NCBI RefSeq assembly: GCF_932526225.1
Contig: NC_064048.1
Span: forward strand, 6,182,627 to 6,246,626
From: Nematostella vectensis
Lineage: Eukaryota > Cnidaria > Anthozoa > Actiniaria > Edwardsiidae
DNA: 64,000 nt
Direction: 5' to 3'
Made by a program: the position numbers and the translations under genes
The notes under the pieces: generated by a model
What the model was told of the DNA's origin: nothing
Databases searched by the model: none
Seen by the model: only the letters and a program-made list of their open reading frames with translations
Part shown: positions 44,578-57,913 of the stretch, one piece after another
How the letters are laid out: each line of letters opens with the position of its first letter
Numbering within the stretch: position 1 is the first letter of the stretch

Positions 44578-47170
44578 ACAAATCATGAGAAATCAGAGAG
44601 AAATGTTCCTAACTACAAAAAATCTTATTATTTATTTACTGAATTAAATCGATAATATTGCAAAAGCTCCCCTAAATGGCGATGGAAATGGATCCCATTT
44701 TGCACTTAACTTTCTTCGACTGAAAAGGTTTTTTATAAAAGACCTCGACCACACTTATTATTTTTTGTTGGGAATGCAATCTTTTGGTCAGGCAACAAAT
44801 GATATCGTTCACACGTAAACAAACAATAACCGAAAACGCAAAAACTTAAAAACGCTTCACAGGGTTGACGGGTGAAAACGATGACATTCTTGCCCGTGCA
44901 ATTTAAAGAAGCAAATCGATGGGCGGACTTGGGCGGACGGACAGTGCTGAATAACGCGTGCGCATGCGCGTACTCTGGCGAAAAGTAGTGTTGAATCGTT
45001 CGGGGTAAAGGTAAGAAAGGCTGACTTGCGGCTGACGCTGTTTTGACTAACTGTACAGCATTGAAACCATAATGTACAAAAAAAGACATATTTTTTTTTT
45101 ATAATGAGGGAGAATTTTTACAAAATGCGTGCATATTTGTAGATAAATTCGGCTCCCAAGAGAGCTTTTGTTGATTGCAAATTTTATCGTGAACGTCTTT
45201 GGTTTGCCACTCATATTTTAACTTCATATTCCGTAAAAACAGATAGCTCACAAATCATTCTTTGAGTCTACAAAAAAATTTCATCAAATTTACCCGTGAT
45301 GATTTGAACATTTGGTTACAGTTTTGCTCGCCACCCAACGAAATATAAACTATGTATAGGTAATGTCTTATTTCTGTATCTTTCTGTCGACCAGTTCTAT
45401 AATAGTCAATCGAACAATTGCTTTCGGTCTATTAGTGCAATGTGAAGGAATCAAAACTTCCTTTCAAATAAAAATGAGTCGCTAGACTCGCTGGATTGTC
45501 TTTTAGACCTTTAAACACATTTTTGCCCGCGAATACATATTCAGAAGATCTAATCAAATTTGTCACTAGATAAAGCACCCGAGAAACCTTTCGTACGTTT
45601 CCTGTGTTGTTGCATTTCTAAAATGTTTCATAATTTTCGAATGGAAATGGGCTGTAAAGCATCTTGTAGACTGAAATAAAATGAAATAAAGTGTGGCCTG
45701 TACTTTCAAGTGGCACTCGATAATTCAGTTTCATTTCCATAGATTCTCAATATACCCATTCTGATTAGTCAATGGTTTTAAACATGGTTTTAAAACTTGA
45801 AGAAGAAGAAAACGATTTATATTGTGATTTTCTCAAGCCCAAAACAAATTTCTTTGAAGTCAAAACATGGCCAGCGTGCCAAAAATAGACTAAGACGTGA
45901 CATCATTGTTGGGTGCCTATAGCGCTGGTGTAATATACAAGAAAATCGTTTGGATGGATACGAAATTGTCAGCGTGAATGCGGAAGGTAAAAGTGGCTAG
46001 TTTTTTTCACGAATTAGCACGTTTGTTATTTAAGATAGCGCTTATAGTCATTGTGCTCGCTATGATTGTAATCTCATTGTAATTTTTTACGTTATTACCC
46101 AACAATGCTTATAATCATTTGACTACGTTTAAGATTTTATTAAATAAAACATTCTTTTTATTCAAAAACGCAAAGTACATTTTTGCAAGTCATGATGGTG
46201 ATCTATAAGATATCATATTGGTTATATTTTATCTTGTAATCAATGTTAACTCTTGGAGGTGGCTCGTCTATCATTATAGCATTCAACGGACGTTTAATCT
46301 CTAATTCTAGAATAGAACTGGCACTTCGAGCACATACTTTATTTCATTTAGGTTTAAATTACAATTAAAAAATATCCTTTTGCCAACAGTTCCATGCAAG
46401 AAGACAGGAGAAAAATGGCAAAGTTTAAATTGTAACATTGTTTTCACTTATATTTGTTGGATTTTTTTGCCTAAAGGTTCCTTGTGCATTAAAAAATAAA
46501 AGAAGCTTTTGGACTTTTAGGTAGATAATCCGATCTTTAGATATTGAAAATTGTAAGACTCTTTATTTGTATGAGAATGACCAGTTTGGACAAAAATTTC
46601 TACTTTTTCATGATTTATGTAAACTTTACTCAATTATATCTCAAGAACGAATCATCTACCAAAATATTTAAGCGCATACCAAGGACTGGCGGAGGGGAAA
46701 GGGGAGGAGGGGGGCAGTCATAGGTATCGTATGGGCAAAGCGTGGTATGCGCCTGCCTGAACGGGTGTCGACCTAAAATGCTAATATATATATTCACTTT
46801 CTTGTAACTACGCGAAAAGCGAACACATATAATGAAAGACCTTTCTGAAATTCGAAATGACAAATTTTCACGATCAGATTGAGGAGCTAATTAATGACTT
46901 GCCAAAGAGAAGAGTATCTATCATGTAATAATAATTTGAATGTCAATCAATAGCAGTCGTTTTTCTAAAAGAGCCTGGGGCGAACAGGCGGGAGACCTGT
47001 GACGTTCTAAGAACGCCTACCAAATCGTAGTAAACACATTACGAGTTACACAGATCTAGGGCATTAAAGTGACGACACAGAAAGCGGGCCATGCTGAACA
47101 ACTTTGACCAATCAGATTCGGCTTAAACACCGTAAACATTTTGAAAAATAAGTTCCAGCCAATCAGGTTA
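44578..47170. other. Gene-free stretch
   Basis: AT-rich with purine-rich and pyrimidine-rich runs near 46690-46715. The 118-codon minus frame at 44733-45089 has no recognisable domain and no splice partners, so I do not call it. Confidence 0.4.
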
Positions 47171-47445
47171 GGATGTTCCCACGCTCCATCGACAGACAAA
47201 AATGGTCGACTACACGTACGAGGTCAAAGAAACAACGTCCGACGTTTCTCATTCGGTGGTTCTGACATCGCTGAAGCTTATTTATAATCTTTGTTTTTAA
47301 AAAATAATTACTACCAATAAACACTTTTCGGCCGTAGAACTATCATTTGGCAGTTGCTATTCTCCGATCGCGTCGCGCTGACAACTTGTATTGAAATAGG
47401 TATATATTGAAATAGGTGTATATTATCCAACTGACAGTGCGCAGT
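47171..47445. repeat. Dispersed repeat shared with 62740-62975
   Basis: Common blocks in order: ggttctgacatc, aataaacac(c)ttttcgg-like, ctgacaactt and gaaataggtgtatat. It contains a 32-codon open frame from ATG 47202 that is probably chance. Confidence 0.6.
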
Positions 47446-50400
47446 GCGCGCACCCCCTCCCCCCCCCCCCCTTTGGCGGCCAAAAGTTGGTCATTTCTTA
47501 TTAAGAAATCTTCAAATCCTATGCTTTTTCCATATGATACCTATGACCGCACCCTCCCCCCCCCTCGGCCAATCATGGGTATGTGCCTGGGTATTCAGGT
47601 ATTTTTAGTGATTTCCGGAAAACCCAGACGACTCTAATGCAATTTTGCTACAAAGGCGTAGAAAAAATAAACGTTTGTAAAGTAGATCACTTGACGCTCA
47701 CCTTTGGTATGGAAAAGGTTTTTCGGGATAGAGAATGCATTAAAAATAAACGAAAGGAAGACAATATCCGTTGGAATTTTAACTTTAATAATTCGGAAAC
47801 TAGTACATAAGTATCTCAAGCAAATGTAATATAAATGTTGTAATATAAATTATTTGATTAGTTTATATAGTCTTTCTACAATGAAAATAAAAGAGACTCC
47901 ACAAGGTATTAAAGCTGAAATAGGATTCTCAATACTTTAAGCCGGAGGAAAAGTAAATCAGTTTGAGTTTGCCTGGTCGGTAAAATAATATTGTATTTAT
48001 ACTTATAGTTATACAGAAATCAAGACCAAAATTATGACCTAAAATGCGAATGATTTCCCAACAAAGAGTGCTCTACAATTGTCTTCAACAGATAAGTCTT
48101 GTAAATATTGATGGAAAATTACTCTCCTATCCTGCGCAGATCTTCGCTATAAGCTTTCATGGTTTCATGTTTATCGTATAGCGCCAAGCAAGACCACTGG
48201 TATATTTTGAAATTGAGTGAAAACTGCCAAATGACAGTTGTATTACCGAACGATGCTTATGGGTGGTATTTTGAAAAATGCAGGGGTTAAATAGCGCAAG
48301 CGATGTCAGAACCATATATTAATTACATTTAAGGGATAATAAGTATGTTATATTTATATTTTCATTTAATGGATAGTAGTATGTTTTATTAATATTTTAA
48401 ATTAAAGGATAGTCGTATGTTTTATTAGTATTTTTTCTGAGTGAATAATGAACAAATATTTTGGGGTCCATTGGTCCTTTCGGTCGTCGCCGTTTGCACT
48501 GACGTTTTTTAAATAGGTGTTTATGTCTAGAGGCTGGCCAGAGAGTCACCTGAGACGATAAAATCTGCTGAAAGCCCTGTCTGATATCGAAGTGTCTTCC
48601 TTTTGGCGAATAAATAATGCCCTTATCATCATATGTGGACTAGTTAAAGCCTACATTAGTTAAGGATAGTGCTTTCGTGTGTGTTTGATAGACGCACTAC
48701 AAATAAATAATCAGTTTAAGTAACCTAATGTCATATCTTGACACTCATCAGTCTCATAATTAATTAGAAAAGTGGAGCCCTTTGGATTAGGGCTAATGGC
48801 ATTGTCTGGTAGCGAAGAAAATAGAATTCATCAAGTTTGGAGCTTTTTATTTTGACTTCTGGAGTTATAGAAAAACGTTGTAGTCGGCATGATCAACCAA
48901 AGGAATCACAACAAAATGCCAATTGAACTCAACCACTGCGCATTAGCAGTCAAACACAATTTTTGAACTCAGACGAACTCAAACCAATCGTTATCGAAGG
49001 ATTTGATTAACACGATGTACCGGACAAATTTACCGGACACTCGATTGAGTTCGATTGGAAAATAAATTGTGAATTTGATTCTGTTCGATTGCCGAACCGA
49101 TCGCACGCATTCACTCGAACGACTGAATTAGATTACTGAACGTTCGATTCATCAGGTCGGGACTAGGAAAAACATTACAGCCTGTACAGCAGCCACTGTG
49201 TGTAATCTGCAAGCTACAATTTGAATTAGTATTATTCTACTATTCTGAAGCTGTCCATAAATCGAAGTTTGCAGATTAAAGAGTAAACGATAACAGTTCA
49301 TCGTGATGAAATCGAAAAACTTGTCTAAACGTCAATTAATCCTGCCTTTATTTTGGTTAAGAAAGATTAGCAGGGATTACAGAAAGCGACAATTTAGATT
49401 TTAAAACACACAACCATCGCTATTTGTTCTTGATTGGCGAATCTCTGGTAATCGTTTGAGTAGGGTACTTCTTATCAAGGCTGCAGATTGGTTGCCTTCT
49501 GTCTGCTCTGACCAGAGGCGGTCTACATATGTAAAAGGAGATATTTCCGCCAGTTTTAATTAAAGGTAGAAACGATTGTTACTTGAAAGGAAAAATCGAC
49601 GAAGTTAAGACACTTTTAAGACTTCATATCAAGCATAAAGCCGCCGTGTTTGAGAGGATTTCAATGACACACCAAAAAGGACACCGAGGGATTTCTCCGT
49701 ATTGATATATTTTTCCCCAAGAGGTCAGGCAAAATAGACAAAACATTGTTTTTCCTGTGTTTCATTTGATGCTGTTTTCTTTCTTAAAAGATCTGGGTCT
49801 AAATAGTGTGGTCGCGAGGTCTGGCGAAACGACACATCAGGTAAAAGATTTAAAAATTCCTTTCATTTTACTAAGTAAGAAGCCAAAACAACAGAAACGC
49901 AAGGCACAATAAATATTTTAATAATAGGCAGAAAGGGCGTAATTTTTTGTGCATAATCCAAATAATTTAAAAAATATATGACAAATGGCATTTAGGGAGT
50001 GTTCATTAAATACCCCGAGGGGGGGGGGGGGGGTCGAAATTTTTTAACCACCTAAAGGGGAAAAAAGCTCCTCTAAGGGGGGCTCTGAATTTTTTAGGAG
50101 CCACACTTTTGAGCTTTAATATTTTCCTGATTTAATCTAGTCGGTAGCAAAAATACAGACGAAATATTACGCCAAATGACCAATGTATTTAATACTTTTG
50201 CATTTTGTTTTTGTCTTGACAGTTTAGTATCAGTTAACAGGGACAAATGGAAATAAAATGGAAATAAATAGTAGTGGAGCATGCAAATCCACAAAACGAT
50301 AAACATACAATGTTTTATACGTTGGACATTATCCCTTTGTATACATAAAAATATTCTTAACAAAAACAAATACAAATATATACAAATGTACACTCCTTCA

Positions 50401-51548
50401 CCCACCGTCCTAGGGGAGGACTATGTGACTTTCGAGGGGGGGATTATAAATTTCCTGAAAGCAACTGATGATTGAGGGGAAAAAACCCTGCAACCCGACC
50501 CTGCACCGTTTTAATTGATCTTGAGTAAAAATCTTCGCTCCGCCCCCCTCAGTGTATTTTTAAAATGAATACTCCATTTGAACTATTATCCAAACAATTT
50601 AGTGAACTTTAATTAATACAGGGAGTTGACTTTTTTTCTGTAATTGAGTATGTTCGAAACTATTTCTTTAACAACAAAAAACAAAAAGTAAAAAAACGAA
50701 AAGTAAAAAGAAAACGCATTTCTTATTCTGCTATCTACATTGTTATCTGGAAAATCATGTATTCAGGGGAAAAAGGCATTTCAGTTGGCCAATATTAATG
50801 AAAAAATGATTCAATATAAATACAAAAAACCTAAAGTTGGTCTAGGTCTCTCGCTCGGAAGCACGCGAGCAAGGTATTCTGTTAACGTTATCTATAATTA
50901 ATTGAGAATTGTGAGAATTTGCGATTTTTGAGATTCATGGCAACCCTCAGGACAGGGTCCTGAACTTAAAAGGTTAGTAATAGCCGATTAATCTTCCAAA
51001 ATACGTCGTTTCAAAATCTTTCAAAATACGTCTGTTTTTATGCCGTTTTCCGTGTTGAATATTTTTTTTTTATTTATAGACAGCTGTTAATACCTATTTC
51101 AATTACGATTGACTATAAGATAAGATAAGAAGTGCGTAACATAACTGGTTACGGTGATGGTCTTGTATCTATCTATATAAAATTCTTTATAGTGATCGAG
51201 TTTCACTAATGCCCATGTAGTAAATAGACATAGAATTAAAACAAAACTACATTTATAAGTCATACTTTGCTCCATTTTTTTTTTCTATAGTCAAACAATA
51301 GTAAATATGTGAAAATTCCAGTTTAGTCTATTTTGCAAATTTTTACAGTTACTTTTTTATAATAAATAGAATAAGATGGATAAAGAAGGATTTAACAAAT
51401 TTCGAAAAAAAAAATTGCGCATCGACCTTTTTAGCGTAGCTTTCGAGATGGTCGCTGCCATTTTGGCCATCGAGGCTATTTATATTGTTATTTTGAAAGA
51501 AAAAGCTGTGCTTGTTCATTATCCTTAGCTTAATATGTGTATATAAAT
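47446..51548. other. Gene-free stretch
   Basis: C-runs at 47455-47470, a G-run at 50020-50033 and otherwise AT-rich DNA. I see no gene or RNA. Confidence 0.4.
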
Positions 51549-51755
<207 letters not shown>

Positions 51756-51798
51756 TGTAAAAAAGTCGACGCCCGCGATTTTCCTATAAAGCCCACAC

Positions 51799-52092
51799 TA
51801 TTAAACACGAGGTTCAGTTATAAAACGAAAAGCTCCTCCCACCCCCGGGCTCGATGATGAAAATGCTCTTATTTTAGAGTGCACATGGCTTGGTATAGCA
51901 TTATTTTACTATAAATAGAAACATTTAGGTGCACAAGTCTAGGAATGATATTTAATTTGGTTTAGAATATGAAATTGGAATTTAGCGCTCAGAGCAATTG
52001 TTCTGTTGACTCATTGACGGCTGATAACTGGTTGTTCTTGAGCCCGGGGTTGAAAAGAGCTTTCCCTTTTATAGCAGAACCTCGTGTTTAAC
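51799..52092. mobile_element. MITE immediately upstream of the GPCR
   Basis: Left ttaaacacgaggttcagttat ... cccccgggctcga is mirrored by right gagcccggggtt ... agcagaacctcgtgtttaa. It ends 95 bp before the receptor start codon. Confidence 0.8.
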
Positions 52093-52186
52093 ATTTTTTT
52101 TCTCACTTTCAGTTCAAGGAACATAGACCAGCTAGCTAACACCTGTCCATCATCATAACACCAGTCAGCCATTGCGCAACTCCAAA

Positions 52187-54171
52187 ATGCAAAATAACAC
52201 AACACTGGATCAAACAGACGACTTTTTCTTCACACCGGAGAGCCAAAGTTCATTAATATGCAAGTCTGTTGCCGTGGCAATAGTTGCTATGGTAGCAATT
52301 GTAGGGAATTTCTTAGTCGTGCACACCGTCTGGACCAACCAACGAATGCAAACAGCGACGAATTACTTGATAGTTAACATGGCAATTGCTGATTTGCTCT
52401 ACATGGTCCTCGTCATCCCGCCAACGTTCATCGTGATTTATGGAAGCTACGAATGGCCATTCAGATACTCCGGACGAGCGATATACTTCTGCCAAGTGGT
52501 CCACTTCGGACAGTACCTCCTAGTCCCTGTGTCAGTCCTAACGCTCGCTACCATAGCAACGGATCGATTCTTCGCGATAACAATGCCGATGAAGAGACTG
52601 TTTACGAAGAAAGTCTATCGTTCATTGATGGTTGTTATTTGGCTCGTGGCTGCAGGCCTGGCCGCGCCTATTTTATATGCGTACCGGATCAAAGAGTTCT
52701 CAGGCATGCTTTACTGTGACGAGGACTGGTCGCCGGCGTTTGATACTACGAGAGCTAGTAGAGTTTACACGATATTTCTATTCGCCGTTGCGTACTGTGT
52801 ACCATTTGTGGTTATGTCGGTGATGTACTCGGTGATTTGCAGGCAGCTTTGGATGAGGAAAATACCGGGTGAACAGGACATCGAAAAGAGCAAAAAAGCT
52901 CTGGAGTCACGGAAAAAGGTAATACCAGAAACTCCAGCATTTGATGGTACGTTTAGGTTCAAACGTCGTATTATCCATGAGCCGTATTCAATGCATTTAA
53001 AGCAGATGTACAATCGCCCGCCCATCAGACTCACAAGGCTCTCGGTGCATTAATAACGTGTCTTGAGCAAGCCGTCATCGAAGCTTAACCTCAAAAGTGA
53101 GAATCGTATACAAACCATTTCAAAAAGAGTCCCCGACTAACTTTGCCCTACTTCCTTTATTTGCATGCTTATATGTGCGGTTTATTTGCAACTTCTTTAC
53201 TCGAAGTTACTCGCTTGAATTAGCCGATGGAAATGGATGTTTTGTGTGACTCGGCATTGAGCAGGAGCATAAAATGGCGTCGTCATTGGCCTTTATTAAA
53301 GGACTTTGAATGACGAACGCGCGATGTTTTGTCCAGGTCACTTAGATAAAAAAAAAAATAGACGGATTTTCACATAGGCGGGGCAAAAAATGATTTGTGT
53401 TTATACAAATCTCAATAAAAATAGAGGGGATGATTGTGGCAGCCGAACAATTAAACTGCGACTCGCGCTACCGTGGGCATCAGATAGAGTTTTAAGTAAG
53501 TTGGCAAATGAGCATGCCAGATTAATAAATGCTTTGTTTGTGAAGAGCTTTAAAACTTAGAAGATTTTATTGTGTTCTGCTATGCTATATGATAATCAAA
53601 TCAATCAGATATCACGTTCAATCATCCTTTTGGCCTACTGTCAAAAAACTGTCAAAGTGGCCACGGTAGCGTGCGTCGCATGGCAAGGCTTATATGTTTC
53701 ATTGCGTTTCTCTTCCAGGTTGTAAAGATGCTTATTACAGTGGTTGTATGTTTCGTCTTGTGCTGGCTCCCTGTGCAAGTTGCCACTTTTCTATGGGACT
53801 ACTCCGGTGTGGAAATCTCTGTGGACTTGAATTTTATTCTTATGTTTCTAATGCGCTCCCACTCTGCCGTCAGCCCTTGCATCTACGCTATCTTCAGCCA
53901 AAATTATCGCCAAGGCTTCAAAAAGTCTCTATGCTGTGGACATTTTATTGGAGAAGGTGGACGCGAGGAATTCAGTGTAAGTTATAATTCACACACTCAG
54001 GAGGCCTTACTTAAAACCAAATCTGGTAGGAAGCGTAGTCCAAGCGTTGATTGGGATAATAAAGCATCGTATCATCGGAGGAACGGAAAATACAACCAGC
54101 GACCGAACTGCCGGGATCTTTCTCTGCCGAATTATGACCAGTTAAAAACGGGTGTGGCTACCAGGGTATGA
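52187..54171 (+). CDS. Class A (rhodopsin-type) GPCR, peptide-receptor-like, two exons
   Basis: Exon 1 is 52187-52918 and exon 2 is 53719-54171, with a GT..AG junction in phase 0, giving 394 residues. I chose the ATG at 52187 (MQNNTT); no ATG lies further upstream in frame. The N-terminus has the glycosylation site NNT. TM1 is VAIVGNFLVV (Asn 1.50). TM2 is MAIADLLYM (Asp 2.50). TM3 ends with TDRFFAI, a DRF in place of DRY. TM5 precedes a Lys-rich loop where the intron falls. TM6 is VCFVLCWLPVQV. TM7 has SPCIYAIF, a variant of NPxxY, then a Cys pair (LCCG) for palmitoylation. Cys 3.25 (YFCQ) and an ECL2 Cys (MLYCDED) can form the usual disulphide. The sequence resembles neuropeptide receptors, which are expanded in cnidarians; the ligand cannot be assigned. 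Confidence 0.9.
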
Positions 54172-54300
54172 CGTCATGGGCCTGAAAGGGAGGTATGACG
54201 AGACTGTCATGCCTTACCTCTGCCCAATTATGACCAGCTAAAAGCGGATGTGGCAACAAGCGTATGACCCCATGGACCCGAGAGGGAGGTGTGACGTTAT
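54125..54300 (+). repeat. 96-bp tandem duplication across the GPCR stop codon
   Basis: ctgccgaattatgaccagtt ... gggaggtatgacg (54124-54200) recurs, diverged, at 54220-54297 (ctgcccaattatgaccagct ... gggaggtgtgacg). The offset is exactly 96 bp, that is 32 codons. The receptor stops in the first copy. Confidence 0.85.
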
Positions 54301-54544
54301 GTTTGTAACGTCATAATTCGTATTGAATTCGGTTAAGCCACTATTCATCTAATAAATCCCCAGGAATCCATAGCTTTGCCGCTGACCGCCATGCACTACA
54401 TCTCAGATAATGACCATTCTAAGACAAAAATAGCAGGCGTCCAAAATTTAAGTATGATATTGACAATGTCGCTTGATCTGCTGATGGAAATAAATGCTGA
54501 GCTAAAAAGGTTGTCTGATATGATCTTCTCTAATGATCAAGTGC

Positions 54545-55045
54545 CTTAATGCGCATTGTCACAAGTTTTATTAGTCGATTGTGTAGTTCCACAAAATATC
54601 CATAACCCCCTCCACCCATTGAGGGGATTGAAAATTCCGGGGGGGGGGGGGGTATCAAACGCCCAGGAATTTCCAGAGGGGAGGGTGGGGTAAAATGCCC
54701 TTTTTCCTTGTTTCCTTACAGTTACTGTATTTTTGATTTCCAGGGGGTTGGAAATTCCACAGTGGTGGGGGGTCCTAACTCCGACCCCTCAATAGGGGGG
54801 TATGGATATTTTCTGGAACTACATATTACGTGACAATCCCCGATGATTACGGAAAACGCGAAAAATACTTCCAAAATTATAAATGCCGTAGTGTGTCTTA
54901 GAAGATTCTTTGAGGGTGTGAATAATAACTTAAAGCGGATGAACTGTTTTAAAATAGCGCGGATTCTGATAGATTCGTATGTCTTTTGTCGGGAGGTTTC
55001 CGTCGGCCCTCCAAAAGTAAACTCGTGACAATGCCGGTATAACAC
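54545..55045. mobile_element. MITE family A carrying a nested second MITE
   Basis: The outer ends gcattgtcacaagttt and aaactcgtgacaatgc belong to family A (minus orientation). The body is interrupted at 54583-54822 by another element. Confidence 0.8.
54583..54822. mobile_element. Nested MITE inside family A copy
   Basis: The ends gtagttccacaaaatatccat and atggatattttctggaactac are inverted copies; the inside has G-rich and C-rich runs. Confidence 0.8.
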
Positions 55046-55337
55046 GTGACACCAAATGCGTAGCCACCATGAAATCTACCCCCGGGATCAATTCTATCAC
55101 TGCGTTTACGGAATGGTTATTGAGTGGCGAGGGTGCAAGGAGTCCCTCTGCTCATTTAACATACGAGGGACCATTTGATACATGACAAGTCGGTAACCAC
55201 CTCCCCCCCCCCCCCCAACCCCATTTTAAAAAAGACCTGCAATCCCATGTTAAAAGGCACAAAGACATTCCATTAAAAATTGAGGAAAACCAACAGCTAC
55301 AGGGGCGGCGGAGTGGTCCAAAAAGTGTGTAAGAAGG

Positions 55338-55490
55338 TAGCCTACTTGTAGGCTTTGATAGTTTTTCCGGCATTTTTCCCCCCCTCCCCCTGCGGGATCA
55401 CGTTATCCAAGATGGCGACCATGGTATGCGAACTTCGTGTTTTCGGGGTTTTCGTGCCGGAAAAACTATCGAAGCCTACAAGTAGGCTAG
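55338..55490. repeat. Short foldback with tagcctacttgtaggc arms
   Basis: tagcctacttgtaggctttg ... tttttccgg and its complement ccggaaaaa ... caagtaggcta face each other across about 75 bp. The palindromic arm tip resembles gcctgcttgcaggc near 4760 and 10950. Confidence 0.75.
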
Positions 55491-55853
55491 TAAAAAGGAA
55501 GGAGGAATGGTGGTTTCACCTCTCATTTATAATAAATATAAACAGTTAAAAAAATGTATAATAGCGTCTTTTATCAAGCAATAAATTTATACATGTAACG
55601 CTGGATACATATTTACTGTATGCGCATGAAAACCCCGCGTATGTGTACAAAAATAAACAAATAATAAAACACCTTCACTCAGAAAAAAGGGGGGGGAGGG
55701 GCTCGCCCTTTTCCCTGTCCACCGCCAACGAGGTAGCCCCTGCAGGAGTTTTTTTTAGGAGTGAACGAGCTGCCTATTTATCTTTTTTTTAAAGTGGAGG
55801 GGAGGAGGGAGAGAGGGAGTGGTTCTCTCTAATCAGCCTTTGCGGACCATTTG
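55491..55853. other. Gene-free stretch, 3' flank of the Myb/SANT gene
   Basis: Holds G-runs near 55688 and T-runs. AATAAA-type signals for the minus gene may lie near 55640. Confidence 0.4.
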
Positions 55854-57113
55854 TCATTGTTTAGCCGTGAATATACCGTGTATCTTATCCAGTACACTAA
55901 CCATAAACTCTTGGTGTCTTTTCTCCCCCTCGGCATAAAGCTTCACCATCGTCTCCATCATTTTTAGCATTTTATCGTCCTTACTCTCCATTCGCTCAAA
56001 CGCTTTTTGCTGTGCGTCTAGCATTCCTACTAAGGCGGCCTCGACGCTTGAGAGAACGCCTGGGTTGTTTTCCTCGGGCCTCATTCTCTTCCTCGCGGGC
56101 TCCTCGACGCTATCTTGAGTCCTGTTTTCACTCGGAGCTGTCCGTTCTTGAGTATCTGGGGTATTATTTACAACAACAGGACATACGTTTTTATCCAGCA
56201 TTACAGGATAAGGCGAATCTCCGTGCAAAACTGGTGCGGTTTGCAAACAATCTTGTGAAAATTGCATGCAATTTGATGGCGATTGCAGGCAATTCGACAC
56301 AACCCTGTCTTGGTCCTGATCCTCGGTTTCGTCTTCTGATTCAAGTTCTGAATTTTCTTCTCCCTCGCCGCTTTTACTTTTGTTTTCCTTAACACTTTCA
56401 TCGTTCTTAACTTCAGGTGGATCCGGAGCGTTAAAACATTCATCAATAATGTTAAAAAACTCGAAATTGTCACTCCCAGTCTTGTTATTGTCAAGGATTG
56501 TTTTGTACTTATCAATAAGAGAACGACATTTCTCTTTTGCTTGAGCGACGGTCTTGTTACACTCAAAATTAGCATTGATACAATACCTGCAAAACCTTTT
56601 GTGAATTTCCTCCCAGATCACCTTCTTAGCTCTACTGCTTTTAGTAGCGAATAAGCTCTTATGAAGTTCCTTGTACGCTCTTAAAAGCCTTTTGGTTTCC
56701 TCGCCACTCCAGCGTTTCTGAGTTGGGGTGTTTAAATTAGCACCCTGTGAAATATCACCATATACCTCCGAAGTCGACGGAATATTCGCGTCTTCAGCAG
56801 GAATAAATATGAAATGTCCCTGAGGAACTTGACTGGTGGAAAAGGTTTCCGTAATTTGGGGCAAATTACCCGGAAATGACTGGAATCTTCCTTGGATCTG
56901 AGGCGAATTTATTTGTCGACTCACAAACGAACTTGGTGTGGAATTGTTCTGCGCCAGTGAACCTCGATTCAAAACATAAAAACCTTTTTTCTCTGGCTCT
57001 AAATTTACCCTATAAGAAAATAAATCATAACATATTAGACCCTTATGATATCATGCAGCCTTGTAAAATGATTCAGATAGTTTAACTTACCCCGAATGGC
57101 GAAAATTAGCCAT
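55854..57113 (-). CDS. Myb/SANT (trihelix-like) DNA-binding protein, two exons
   Basis: Exon 1 is 57113-57091 (MANFRHS, ATG at 57111-57113) and exon 2 is 57009-55854. The intron of 81 bp has GT..AG, and the split codon restores the frame, giving 392 residues. Residues about 105-190 form a Myb/SANT-like domain: TQKRWSGEETKRLLRAYKEL, then KKVIWEEIHKRF and AQAKEKCRSLIDKYK. An acidic Glu/Asp/Ser linker follows (ENSELESEDETEDQDQD), then a basic PARKRMRP motif that may be a nuclear signal. A C-terminal Met/Glu/Lys helix (QKAFERMESKDDKMLKMMET) is a likely coiled-coil dimeriser. It is probably a transcription factor; domesticated transposon Myb proteins look similar. Confidence 0.85.
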
Positions 57114-57804
57114 GATTGTAGAAGAAACCTCGGTTTCGAAGCGTGTTTTCTACGAATGTAAGCCGTGGTTTGACTCAGCGCTTGGGTATCGTGTTACACC
57201 GAGGTCATTTGTTTAGTATGCAAATGAGGATACCGCGGTGAAATAAATTAGACGCAACTCGCTCGGAGAAACAAAACATTATTCGGCGTATATATTCGAA
57301 TGAGCTCAAATTATTTAGTAAAATAAAACTAAAAGACGGTTTGGAAAAAGCTGAGTAGTCTGTACAAGATCATAGTTTTTATTATGTTTATTTTCTTTTT
57401 ATCTTTTCATTCTAATACAATTTTATAAAGCGTTTTTTTATAATGCAACGCTTAGGGTTAAGGGTGGTCCCTATAATACTTCTTTCGAGAATCAAACAAG
57501 TAAAAAAATAATAATAAAAAGTGCACGCGTTTGCCGTGATGCAGTGTTACATAACAAATTAATGGATCGACCCCCGGACCGCGCAAAAACAGAGAACCAC
57601 ATTAAAACATTGCTTATATTAGACATTTGATAAAAGCTACCCTAGCATAATTCAAACTTCGGATTTGTTTTCTTTATAATAATATAATTTGTAAAAAGAT
57701 GACACTTTATATCAAATGAAGGTTAAAAATATTGCTGCTTTAACTCGATAAATGTCTTTTTTTTATGAACGCATTAATTCAAAAGCTTAGCCAAAATTAC
57801 ACTT
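57114..57804. other. Promoter region of the Myb/SANT gene and spacer
   Basis: An exact octamer ATGCAAAT lies at 57218-57225, about 105 bp upstream of the start codon on the minus gene's promoter side. The rest is AT-rich with no gene. Confidence 0.45.
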
Positions 57805-57891
57805 CGCGCAGAAGGTGGAATTGAACCACTCCGACGCTAATCGGCTACGGGTTTGAAGCCCGCACTCCACACCAGTGAAGATCATCCGCGC
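57805..57891 (-). tRNA. Selenocysteine tRNA (TCA anticodon)
   Basis: An 87-nt gene with the hallmarks of tRNA-Sec: a long acceptor/T axis starting GCGCGGATGATC, an anticodon loop CTTCAAA with TCA, a long variable arm (TAGCCGATTAGCGTCGGA) and the T-arm GGTTCAATTCC, ending in discriminator G. The CCA is not encoded. Its product carries Sec for UGA recoding. A run of four T follows close to the 3' end. Confidence 0.95.
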
Positions 57892-57913
57892 ATTCCAAAC
57901 TGTTCTCCCACCT

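Noticed and set aside
44733-45089. 118-codon minus frame
   Set aside because: No signal peptide, domain or splice partner could be found; chance is likely in this composition.
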